Assembly (NCBI GenBank): GCA_027475525.1
Contig: JAMWFC010000125.1
Coordinates: forward strand, 205,723 to 269,722
From: Macrolepiota albuminosa
Lineage: Eukaryota; Basidiomycota; Agaricomycetes; Agaricales; Agaricaceae
Length of the DNA: 64,000 bases
Direction of reading: 5' to 3'
Of this stretch, positions 23,101 through 31,467 are shown one piece after another. The notes beneath the pieces were generated by a model. The model saw nothing but the letters and a program-made list of their open reading frames with translations. It was not told the DNA's origin and ran no database searches. Within the stretch, counting starts at the first letter, position 1; each line of letters begins with the position of its first letter. The translations under genes were made by a program, and so were the position numbers.

Positions 23101-23428
23101 TGTGATGTGGCGCATAAGCGCCCGGTGCTGGTTGTTGGGGCTGATAGCCGCCCACAGGTGCGTTCTGGGGCATGAAGTTGCCCTGCATGGTTTGCAGTGG
23201 CGGATAGCCACTGATCACCGGCTGCTGCGGCAGGTAGCCCGCCGCTGGTTGTTGCTGCTGCTGTGGGAAGCCCACCGCCTGTTGCGATTGTCCCCACTGG
23301 GGCGCATTTTGGGTCAGCGGGGGAGCCATCTGCCCCCCCCCTTCAGCCGACGGTAAGACCGACGGCGTACTCTCAAATTGCTGCTGCTGTAGCTGCTGGT
23401 CACTCACGTCCACGGGCATGCTGTCCAT
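20198..23428 (-). CDS. Accessory ORF of element E, 1076 aa, function unknown
   Basis: An uninterrupted frame lies between pol and the 3' LTR, the place where env-like genes sit in some LTR elements. I recognise no known domain, no signal peptide and no membrane segment, so it is not an evident envelope protein. Residues 1-190 are low-complexity and rich in Gln, Pro, Gly and Tyr (for example PQQQQQPAAGYLPQQP). Residues about 250-480 are polar and probably disordered, with basic clusters. A basic segment near 570 (ERRNSNRRAKMERRAQNSAK) precedes a more globular part of about 450 residues (for example QHQLGYLLLNEFKRVALNCH; WADHAYTYGVTYLAHLFFSD). The C-terminus is acidic. ATG 23428 is the first Met and lies about 100 nt after the pol stop. 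It has no stop although gag and integrase carry lesions. Confidence 0.85.
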   Translation of the reverse strand: MDSMPVDVSDQQLQQQQFESTPSVLPSAEGGGQMAPPLTQNAPQWGQSQQAVGFPQQQQQPAAGYLPQQPVISGYPPLQTMQGNFMPQNAPVGGYQPQQPAPGAYAPHHTEGQFQQQAYGGLVSPQAAPAWRQLAPVPATGQLGTHPFPQFTAPAHYPGMGGVPVMMPYPPAWMGAWGAMPQYSDSHESQAKGGRSISLSTTVPTDNLEGRQASLVQATAAIERAETLNTERSVGSLSDAPTESLAKLSLLQRLEMPHQSEPSSEEESRPRCDKGKARAVEPTHSQDLVLATLLQRLGDNGYDVPAESSFLCDAEAVVLICRMMDDMDHMRAQRKTDLLAISAARKRQTTPLSWDTDSSKRARRQGVEDAPSRSIKSSVAAPGWEAGLGRDILPYEDVPAPAAPRLIQRLASGASEVASSRPVSVVSTTHSGEQSSRGVSTRPTEAKASQPRKDRRGKQPDVRAYVNVHFPEDAPKGAPGANIPFLPAILVEGPPARLPQCVWAMDPRSEKSEPERLPSPPSDDDWYEEPEEARMESPVPHETAAQRMAHERRNSNRRAKMERRAQNSAKRGAALLEDETGRIPDALGVVIYHDHTIERQNSFFGVGLAPQFYWSPRTNTIFVGQEARAARSFEDDKPGNAAATPHNSKVYQVAPRGFPRSPREVRRLHALVNNQFTPLRQHQLGYLLLNEFKRVALNCHPTARDRAMSHLLDEVEYRTIAVPFASPEERESFPRMIVPSRLYRRKEGGKIAFVGLTPPDPKQPFALDYLGSYALLYGRPGTSNVWTGLAMDRAMRIHWRSLFGFALVRALSASRPSKATVHKYLAYVFARPGLYKEAVAEYEAATGRVFEPIHADDPTFEVRAVDIPEASASVFSTSDALRVLLHNQIPVSWADHAYTYGVTYLAHLFFSDSQLYNEAAAIDDERLQRLDHYGTPQSIPQWDGWREGTIGDRQRLMLQQQDSRRAYDDALAKGMYLSIGQDIHAREIWTRQYPSDTGDLPDPQPTVSGSTIDPNLTLSPLRDYDDSLPVAGPSGTSYAPAPEDELLDYDMDDATADPFREPGDSPIAPVPDLPTA

Positions 23429-23531
23429 GGTTGGGGAAAAAAGGCGAAAAAGAAATTTCGCCTTTTAAGACGTGTTTCAGCCACAGCTGCTGACCAACTC
23501 AGCCAAGCCGCAATCGGCACTGCCGATCAAA

Positions 23532-26500
23532 TTAAGCGCCGGCACGCTTACTTAATTGATGTGGGCGCTTAACGCCCTTCAACTCCAAATAACGGTCAAG
23601 TGCCGCTAGCTTGGAGCAATGGGAGTGTGGCTCCCATGTTGTGTCCCCCAGGGACCATCGTACCTCAAACTCGAGCGTGTTACGCTCAGTCCACCGGTGC
23701 CCAATTATGCACTCGACGAACCATTCGTCATCGTCTCGAGCCCCAAAATCATAGGGGCCCGGGGTTGCCCTGTTAGGGAACAGCGCATCATCAGACGCGC
23801 TATAAGGTCGCAACAGCGACACATGGAACTTAGGAACGATGCGTCGTTCCTGTAATGCCAGAGGCAGCTCCAACACGTAGTTGGAGGTACTTGGCTCTGC
23901 GTCTAGGACGCGGTATGGGCCTACCCATTTCGGGCAGAGTTTACTCGCCCGTCCCTTTGGGAGCCTCAGATTACGCGTTGATAAGTATACCAACGCTCCT
24001 ACAGCTATTGGCGGGTCTGTTCGCCTACGGTGATTGGCGTTCTTCGCCTGAAAGACTCGCGCCTCTATGATGGCGTCATGCGCCGCCGCGATGTTCTCCA
24101 GGGCCTGCCTGGCGAACTCGACAACTCCACGGTGAGCTACCGTATCAGCACGAACTTCGTGCAGCATGGAGGGCAAGTACCCTCCGTTGAGTTCAAAGGG
24201 CCTCCACGGTGAGCTACTGTATCAGCACGAAGTTCGTGCAGCATGGAGGGCAAGTACCCTCCGTTGAGTTCAAAGGGCGCATACCTGTGGTCTCCGAGAT
24301 ACTCGCGTTAATCGCGAACTCAGTGAGTGGACACCAGTCCACCCAGTCCCGTTGGTCAGGGCGAACAACTGCCCTCAAAATCTGACCTATACTGCGGTTA
24401 ACCCGCTCTGTCTGCCCATCCGTCTGAGGATGGAAGGACGTCGACATGAGGAGTCGCGCTCCTAGCAGTTTGTGGAGTTCTCTCCACCATTGAGACGTGA
24501 ACTTTGAGTCACGATTGCTCACAATGGTGCTAGGCAGCCCATGCAGCCTAACGATCTCCCTCAGGTAGATCCACGACAGCTCCTTAGCCGTCAGTGTAGT
24601 TCGCACCGGTATGAGGTGCACCATGCTTGTCATACGACATATGACTACCCAGAGGTAATCGAACCCTCTGGACTCGGGAAAGGGACCTACGAAGTCCATT
24701 CCAATTGAGTCCCAGGGTTTCACCGGCACGGGTAGCTGGTGTAGCTTCCCAAGAGGGGATCCAGGGGGCAACTTTGCCCTCTGGCACGCTGCGCAGGACG
24801 CGCAAAACTTAGTCACTTCTTGGGCCATACGTGGCCACCAATACCATCGCCGGATGTAGCCCAATGTCCGGGCAGCACCAAAGTGCCCCACCAGGGCATG
24901 GGCCTGGTCCAAGACCCGCGTAACAATGGTACGCGTACGGGGGAGGCATACCACTGCCACCCCTTGACGGTTCTCCGTCGTGATGAGTCCACCAGGCTCA
25001 TGCCTGAACCGAGGATGGTCAGCAGGATTGGCAATTATCTCGGCGAAGAGAGGATCATCGCCATAGTCCTGCACCACCTCCTGCCGGAAGTCGTCATTGA
25101 CCAGGCTAGGAGGCTGGGATGAAGGCAATTCGCCTTCGAGCATCTCCGCAAGCGTAACGGGTACATCGTGGCGCTCGTGCTCCCTAGTGGATGCTGGGTC
25201 CACGGTTTCATGCTCCTTGAGCAACTGGGCGGCTACGTCCCGTTCTTCACGCTGCTCTCTGAGGCGAGTGCTTCGCCTCTGTTCATCGTCACGCATAGCG
25301 CGTACTTCCAGGACATGCTCCCTGAGCTCCTGGTATCGGTGGAGAGGTAAATCCTCTCCATCAGGGTCTATGCGGCAGTCCGCCTGCACATACTCATGAG
25401 GCTCGTGAGCCTCCCCGACTACATCACTCTCAAAGTAGCGTGACAAGCAGTCTGCCACTTTGTTGAGTTCACCTTTAACATAGGTGATGTCGAACTGGTA
25501 TCTCGACATGTAGTCTATCCACCGTCGCTGACGCGGCGACAAGTTCACCTGAGTTTTAAAGAACTCAAGGGCCTTGTGGTCCGTTATGATGTGGATGGGG
25601 TATCCCATCAGCTTATCCTCCCACTTGAGGAGAGCCTCGAGTATGGCAAGAGTCTCCAACTCGTGCACTGCATAGTTTTGCTGGGCCGTCGTAAACTTCT
25701 TCGACATGAACCCTGCTGGGCGGCACGTCTGCCAGCTGCTTCCCTGGCCGTACATGGCCCCGACGCCTGTCTTGGACGCGTCGCAAATGAGCCATATTGG
25801 CTCGTCCCGTCTAGGGTCGATTGGTCGAATCACCGGAGTCTTCGTACAGATCTGTTTGACCATCTCGAAGCACCGCTGGTGCAACGGCCTCCAATTGAAC
25901 GGTGACCCGTTCTGCGTCATGGCCATAAGTGGCCCAGTATAGGCTGTGACATCGGGCAAGAAGCTCGATATGTAGTTGACAAGGCCAACGAATCGTTGGA
26001 TGTCATTGTAGTTTCGGGGCGTGCGCCACTCCCGAATACGATCGAGCTTGTCCTGATCAGGGTGGATACCCCGCTCGTCTATGACATGCCCTAGGCAGTC
26101 TATACTCTGAGCGTAGAGCTCACATTTTTTCCACTTCAAGTACAACTTGTACTTGCGCAGTCGTTCGAATACGACTCTGAGGTGCTGCTCATGCTCCTCC
26201 ATGGTATCCGAGTAGATGAATATGTCATCTAAGTAGACGTGCATGAAACGTCCTATTACGTCTCGGAAGATAGAGGTCATTAGCCTCTGGAAAGTTGCTG
26301 GAGCATTGCAGTCTCCAATCTGCATTATATTGCTCGTGAATGTACCCATGATCGACGCAAATACGGTCTTGGGTACGTCCTCGGTGCGAATGCGCACCTG
26401 CTCATAAGCGTCAGTAAGGTCAATCTTCGAGCGATACTTCGCCCGAGCCACGTCTTCCCGGATCACCTCTTGATCTGGTAAAGGAGTTACATCCTTTATG

Positions 26501-27300
26501 GTATTGTCATTGCGCTGACGCGCATCAAGAGCTGTTTGAAGGGTTCCATCCTTCTTCGGGATGCACAATAACGGTGCAGCTTGAGCGGTGGTGCATGGGG
26601 ACCACCATTGAGCATTCAAGTAGCGATTAGTCTTATCGCGTAGTTGCTCCTGGAGGGCGCGCGGACAGCGCGGCAAGTGGTACTTATACTGCTTGTTCTC
26701 GTCTATGAGATTAATCTCATGGTTCACCTCCCGCCACGGCGGGAGCTCCTCCTTGGTCCCATTGACCATGTCGGCAAATTCTTCTTGCCATTGCTGACGC
26801 AACCGAGGGATATCTTCCTCACGAAGGCTTGTCGCCTTCTGCTTCCCCTTCATGCGTACCGGGGGAAGTACTTCCACCGTCTCTGAGGGTGGCCGAGGCG
26901 GCGGCGCGTACTGTTCTCGCATTGCGAGCACCCGATTGACACTGTCATCAGGTATATGTAGTCTCAGCGGGGCACCCGCTACCGCTGCCTTACAAGCCAC
27001 GAGGCTTCTTCCCTCACGTACAAGCGAGTACGCTACGGATACCTCGTCCGGGACTGGCTGGCGATACACTGGTTTGACGGTCATCCGTCTCTGGTGCGCA
27101 TTTCGCGCACACGTGGCTGCCACCAGCTTGTTCCACTCTTGCGGCATTCGGGGGTCGTATGCCCAGTCGTACTCCGGTAGAGGAGCTGGTCGTTCCCATA
27201 GAGACCGTGTGTCCCCCTCTACTGAGGCTTCCGCCTCTCGAGTGCTGTCTTTCAAGTCTTCCAACTTGACTCGTGAGGACGTAGGTGGGCATACGTCCAC
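23532..27300 (-). CDS. Pol of element E: RT, RNase H, integrase, chromodomain
   Basis: Domains in order: RT from about residue 190 with APLLCIPKKDGTLQTALDAR and an intact YLDDIFIYSD; RNase H with WLICDASKTGVGAMYGQ, HELETLAILEAL and IITDHKALEFF; HHCC zinc domain ending CASCAACQRAK; integrase core with MDFVGPFPES, IVSNRDSKFTSQWW and FHPQTDGQTERVNRSI. The second catalytic Asp (normally SDRD) is Asn. After the 77-bp duplication at 24125 the frame shifts; the continuation PSMLHEVRADTV to 23532 ends in a chromodomain (ECIIGHRWTERNTLEFEVRW, TTWEPHSHC), which targets integration to modified histones. Collapsing the duplication makes pol one continuous frame of about 1230 codons. The pol frame may extend upstream, as translation probably enters from gag-pro. 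Confidence 0.9.
24125..24278. repeat. 77-bp tandem duplication 4, breaks pol of E
   Basis: Copies start at 24125 and 24202 (CTCCACGGTGAGCTAC), spacing 77 bp, with two mismatches. It shifts the pol frame of E; collapsing it rejoins the integrase core and C-terminal domain in frame. Confidence 0.9.
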
Positions 27301-27510
27301 TGAGTCCTCCCGTCATCTCGCCTTGCGATGGCGTTTGTCTGGAGGCCTTGCGCCTCGAATCTCGGGAGCGGTTATTCGCTCGTTGCTCCTCTTGGAGGCT
27401 TGATACTCCTCCTTGCTCATCATTACCACGTTGTGGTCTGCGCTTAGTCCAGGCATAGCCTGCACTTCCTCCTCCCCATCCTCCACGGTCGGCACTCTGC
27501 GCCGGCCAAG

Positions 27511-29653
27511 TCATGGAGAGTCCTTGCGTTTCTCCGTAGTGCGATGACGTCGCAGACGATTATCAGTGTCGTCTGCTGTTGCTCGTTCGGCTGGGATCAC
27601 TTTCCCATTCACCAGTACCTGACATTGGTCAAAGTCTAGTATGACTTTGTTACGCCGCATGAATGGCGTTCCCAGTATCATATTGTAGCGATCGAAGTTC
27701 GCTACATCCATGTATTCACGGCTACGTGAGCCCGGCGTTTGGACATTCACATTTGTCCTGTACTGCACCATGGCTCGGCTCCCTACGGTGCCCAGCTGTA
27801 ACGCCAATGGCGTATCCAACTCCTGCACGGATATTCCGTACACATGGGCGAACTGGGGCGTTATGCCCGATGTGGTACTCCCAGAGTCCCATAGGGTCCA
27901 TGCCTTGTGGCCGTCTACGTCCACATACGAGACCAGGCACTCCTTGTCTGCTCGCTTCAATGTAGGGCGCTGCAAAGTGCCCTCTGCACGACGAAGGGTC
28001 ACCTTCTTCATCCGAACCACGTTATTCCGTTCGGGGTCATTTGCGGACGGCCAATCCGTCATCGCCGCTAGGCACTCAGAGTCGCTGTCGCGACTGTAAT
28101 ACTCATTGTCGTAGACGTCGTCATATACGTCAACTGTGACGTACTCCTCCCCCTCCACGACCACACTCTCGGGCTCGGCGCCCGATGCCTCCTCTGGGGG
28201 CTCCTGGTCGTTTGTGGGGTTCTCCGCCTCAGAATCGGCAGATACGTCTCCGTCACTCCCACTCGCGGCTGCAGTATGTGCAGCTCGAAGGTGGGCGCGG
28301 GGTGTATACCCCTTCCTCGGGGGTCCTGGCTTCGCAGGGCAGTTGGTAGCGTAGTGGCCTGGTTGGCCACACGCGAAACAAGTCCCCGACTGACCTGGTG
28401 GGTTGGCCGGTTTGAAGTCCGGCCTTGATTTAGGACGTTCTCCCCACACGCGAAACAAGTCCCCGACTGACCTGGTGGGTTGGCCGGTTTGAAGTCCGGC
28501 CTTGATTTAGGACGTTCTCTGTCCAGCGCCCGCTCTGGGCGTGGGCGGCTCCGCCCTCGGTTCGCAACAGGGGTCTTGCGTACAACAAACCGCGTGTTGC
28601 GGTCACGATCCAGATCGGTCTTCTTGGCCAGGAAGGTCCCCACATGCTGACCCCGTGAGGGCGTCCCACCAGGCGGTAGTCGCCTGGATCCCCCTTTGTG
28701 TCCACTCCGATGTTCGTAGTGGTTAGCAGTCTTCAGAGACTGCTCATACCGGATGGCATATGCCACGAATTCTTCCACATCGTTGACTTCTGGGGACAAG
28801 CCGTCCTCACGTATCAAATAGCGGCGCATATCCGCTGGAATGCCATCCAAGAACGTTTTGAGCATTGTATACCCGTCCGGGTATACTGCCATGTTCTGGG
28901 CATGGTCATTAAGGGTATCATAGAACCCTTGTACTCCCAACTTCTCGGTATACTTGGCGGACTGGAAGTCCCGCCTTGCATCCTGGAGCGTTGAGGGGTG
29001 TACGAATCGATCGTACAGTCCTGTAAGGACTCCTTTAAACGTCCAGTCATATTGGACACGATTGACGTGCAGTACTGCCCGTCGAAACCAACCCATGGCC
29101 TCTCCGGCCAAGAACTCAGGCAGAACGAAAATTCGTTCTCGTTCCATACGGTCACCTCCGTATAAGCACATGGCAAGATGGGTGCATACATCCATCGCCC
29201 AATCTTCCAGGTCGCTGAACTTGGACGCGCCTGTATAGGCGCGAATGTGCCTACTGTCTGCTTTACGCAGCTTCACTCCGTCTGGTAACCGTAAGGTTAC
29301 GCCCAGGGCATCATCGACTACTCAATGCAGGCGATCGTGCATGGCCTCACGATGCATTCGGATGGCTTCCCGCTGACCCGGGGATCTAGTCGCCAAGTCA
29401 GCGGCATGGGGAAGTGACTTTCCCCGTCCACCTTGCGGGGGACATCCCGAGCCTCCTCGACTGTGGGCATAATTGCCCTCGTCTCGAGGAATCGACCTAG
29501 GGCCGTCATCCCGGCCGTTACCAGGGACATCACGTCTCGTGGCGCCATCTCAATCGAGGAAGTCTCCTCGATCATGATCGTTGCGCCGCCCTGGACCTGG
29601 AGAAGCTTGATTCTCCTGACCCTGCGTGACGAATTGACGACGCATCTCGTCAA
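27511..29653 (-). pseudogene. Gag-protease of element E
   Basis: Gag starts in the frame reading IEMAPRDVMSLVTAGMTALG (about 29560), shifts frame near 29380, and meets a TGA at 29322-29324 (context DRLH-stop-VVDDALG, where CGA Arg is the likely ancestor). From 29276 it is open: capsid domain with AYTGASKFSDLEDWAMDVC and FLAGEAMGWFRRAV, then a zinc knuckle beginning CFACG. A 77-bp duplication at 28367 splits the knuckle; collapsing it gives CFACGQPGHYATNC followed by the rest of the frame to 27511. The protease motif is TLWDSGSTTSGITPQF, with DSG intact, and MILGTPFMRRNKVILDF ends the domain. It packages element RNA and matures the polyprotein. Confidence 0.85.
28367..28520. repeat. 77-bp tandem duplication 5, splits the gag zinc knuckle of E
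   Basis: Copies start at 28367 and 28444 (CCACACGCGAAACAAG), spacing exactly 77 bp. It cuts a CCHC motif that is otherwise perfect. Confidence 0.9.
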
Positions 29654-30902
29654 TGGGCTTAGTGCCCTTGAATACGATGCCCTGATCGTCTATAAGGGAC
29701 TGTCCCTTAGTCCTGAGGTCGCCATTGCGCATACGTTGGTACGCGACTCTGTCGCTCAACGTTTTGGCCATGGGCACGCGCGGCATCACGGATGCCTCGC
29801 TTTCCACTTTGAGCACAGTGCTATCGTGCCCATCCGGACCTGACATATCTGTCCTACGGTCATGGTTACGCATGTGCGGGGGCTCCTCACACCACCCTTG
29901 TCCTGCTGGAGTATAAAAAGTACTCACCGGTCTTACTTCGGGCACTTCTTGCGCCCGTGCTAGTGCCTCCACTAGCTCGATTCCGACGTCTTGATTGCAT
30001 CGTGCCGAGCATTCTTCGGACGTGTGGCTCCAGGGGGTCGAGACCCCCGATTGTCGTGTGGCCTTACGCTGCACATACATTTGCAGCTCCATAGTGAGCA
30101 CTCTCACCATTAAATCAGTATATTTCGTACTGAATACATTGGGCACTTTGTGCCCTTGTCGCCTAAGTGCTACTATATGGGCTGACGCGTAGCGCTCGAG
30201 TCGTGCTTGGGTGGTGTATTTCATCACCTCTGGGTGCAAGTCCCAGAACACCCGCAAGCGCACGGTGTACGCGGTTTTCAGCCGCTGTTCCTCTGCTCTG
30301 ACGTCGTCGTCACTTGACGACTCCATCACCTCCTCTGGAAGTTCTACAACCTCCTGAGCTTCCTCCACTGCTGGTGTGCGCGGAAATCGATCTTCTGCGC
30401 GGTATCCTTCAGGCCTTGCAGCCTCCTCCGGTACCTCTTCTAAGCGGGCTTCCGCTACTTTAGAAGGCATTGGACCCGCTGTGGACCACCTGGTCCCACT
30501 GCTCCGGTTCGCAGGGAGGGTTCTCCCAGTCCGTACTGACGACTCAGCGTCTCCTGGGGCGCCATAGGCGCCGGTTAACTGTCGGCCGTCCTGCGGGGGT
30601 CCTTTGGAAGCCAATCGGCTAGACCGTCGCGGTCCTCCTGGCAACTGCGTAACTGGGGGCGTTAATCCCCCGGGCATCTTGTCTTGGAGGCGTTGCGGGC
30701 CGTCCTGCTGTGAGCTTTCAGCTCTCCAGGCCTCGCTCTCATTCCCGGCCAGGTCGGCACTCTGACCTCGGTCTCGAGCCTTGGGTCTTACCTGACCCGC
30801 ATTGGACGCAGACGCGTCCTGGGTGTCTGCTGGGTCTCCCCATAGGTCGTGGGCATTTTGCCCGCCGTCAGTGGGCGCTGCAGGTATGGGATTACTCATC
30901 GA
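29550..30902 (-). CDS. N-terminal ORF of element E (about 450 aa)
   Basis: This open frame starts just inside the 5' LTR end of E. The first Met with good context is at 30902 (MSNPIPAAPTDGG); another lies at 30938. The first half is polar, with an RRSSRLASK basic patch. Then comes an acidic stretch (VVELPEEVMESSSDDDV) and a helical part (LRVFWDLHPEVMKYTTQARL, RVLTMELQMYVQRKATRQ). No domain is recognised. It overlaps the conserved start of gag in another frame by about 100 nt. It could be a separate protein, a product joined to gag by frameshifting, or the N-terminal part of one gag broken by an indel. Confidence 0.65.
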   Translation of the reverse strand, partial: SMSNPIPAAPTDGGQNAHDLWGDPADTQDASASNAGQVRPKARDRGQSADLAGNESEAWRAESSQQDGPQRLQDKMPGGLTPPVTQLPGGPRRSSRLASKGPPQDGRQLTGAYGAPGDAESSVRTGRTLPANRSSGTRWSTAGPMPSKVAEARLEEVPEEAARPEGYRAEDRFPRTPAVEEAQEVVELPEEVMESSSDDDVRAEEQRLKTAYTVRLRVFWDLHPEVMKYTTQARLERYASAHIVALRRQGHKVPNVFSTKYTDLMVRVLTMELQMYVQRKATRQSGVSTPWSHTSEECSARCNQDVGIELVEALARAQEVPEVRPVSTFYTPAGQGWCEEPPHMRNHDRRTDMSGPDGHDSTVLKVESEASVMPRVPMAKTLSDRVAYQRMRNGDLRTKGQSLIDDQGIVFKGTKPIDEMRRQFVTQGQENQASPGPGRRNDHDRGDFLD

Positions 30903-31030
30903 TCCCCTGTTTGAAATTTGCACGGTGTGGCTGTGCAAGAAGCTCGAGAAGCTGATAGAGTTCTGTCAACGAACTCAACGACTGACGTTGGATGCTAGGC
31001 AATAGATCCTAGCTGGCGGATTCAAAAAAA

Positions 31031-31263
31031 TGTAACGAAGTTACGAATTTGAGAGAGCTTAGTGTGCACACAACACTGAATCAGACCAGACCGGTCTATT
31101 GACAATGTAGTTTACAACAAAATAAGCTGCTTTGTAAGCAGCTGAGTAACTAATTATATACAAATGTAAATAAATATTATATTATAATAAATATAATATA
31201 ATATGTACTAATATACAGTAAGTAAAGCTATGTGGCCAACGCCACATAGCGGACTACGCTACA
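31031..31263 (-). repeat. 5' LTR of element E
   Basis: 233 bp, TGTAACG...GCTACA, 231 of 233 positions identical to 19920-20152. It is followed (plus direction) by TSD TCACA at 31264-31268. Confidence 0.95.
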
Positions 31264-31313
31264 TCACAATCCTGAGATTGACTGGGCCAGGGGTAAGGTG
31301 AGCATGAGCCGCT

Positions 31314-31467
31314 GCCCTCGACGGTGTTCCACATGTGCCAAGGAAGTTAGAGAGGAGCGCAGAGAGTCAGTCCATGAGCGTGCTGCTATCGCCCTCGACG
31401 GTGTTCCACATGTGCCAAAGAAGTTAGAAAGGAGCACAGAGAGTCAGTCTGTGAGCGTGCTGCTATC
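31314..31467. repeat. 77-bp tandem duplication 6 in pol of D
   Basis: Copies start at 31314 and 31391 (GCCCTCGACGGTGTTCC), spacing 77 bp, with five transition differences. The mismatches suggest two diverged repeat copies were joined. Confidence 0.8.

Larger units (their letters stand above)
19920..31263 (-). mobile_element. Full-length Ty3/gypsy chromovirus element E
   Basis: Two 233-bp LTRs (19920-20152 and 31031-31263) bracket four minus-strand ORFs: an N-terminal ORF, gag-pro, pol with chromodomain, and a 1076-codon accessory ORF. A perfect 5-bp TSD TCACA flanks it (19915-19919 and 31264-31268); removal restores the protease of D. The LTRs differ at two positions, and CpG content is high, so it is the youngest layer. 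Lesions exist: a TGA in gag (29322-29324), frame changes near 29380 and 29600, and an Asp-to-Asn change in integrase. Two 77-bp duplications are probably assembly errors, not real mutations. Confidence 0.92.

Noticed and set aside
20198..23428. E accessory ORF as an envelope protein
   Set aside because: No signal peptide, membrane helix or cleavage-site pattern is visible.
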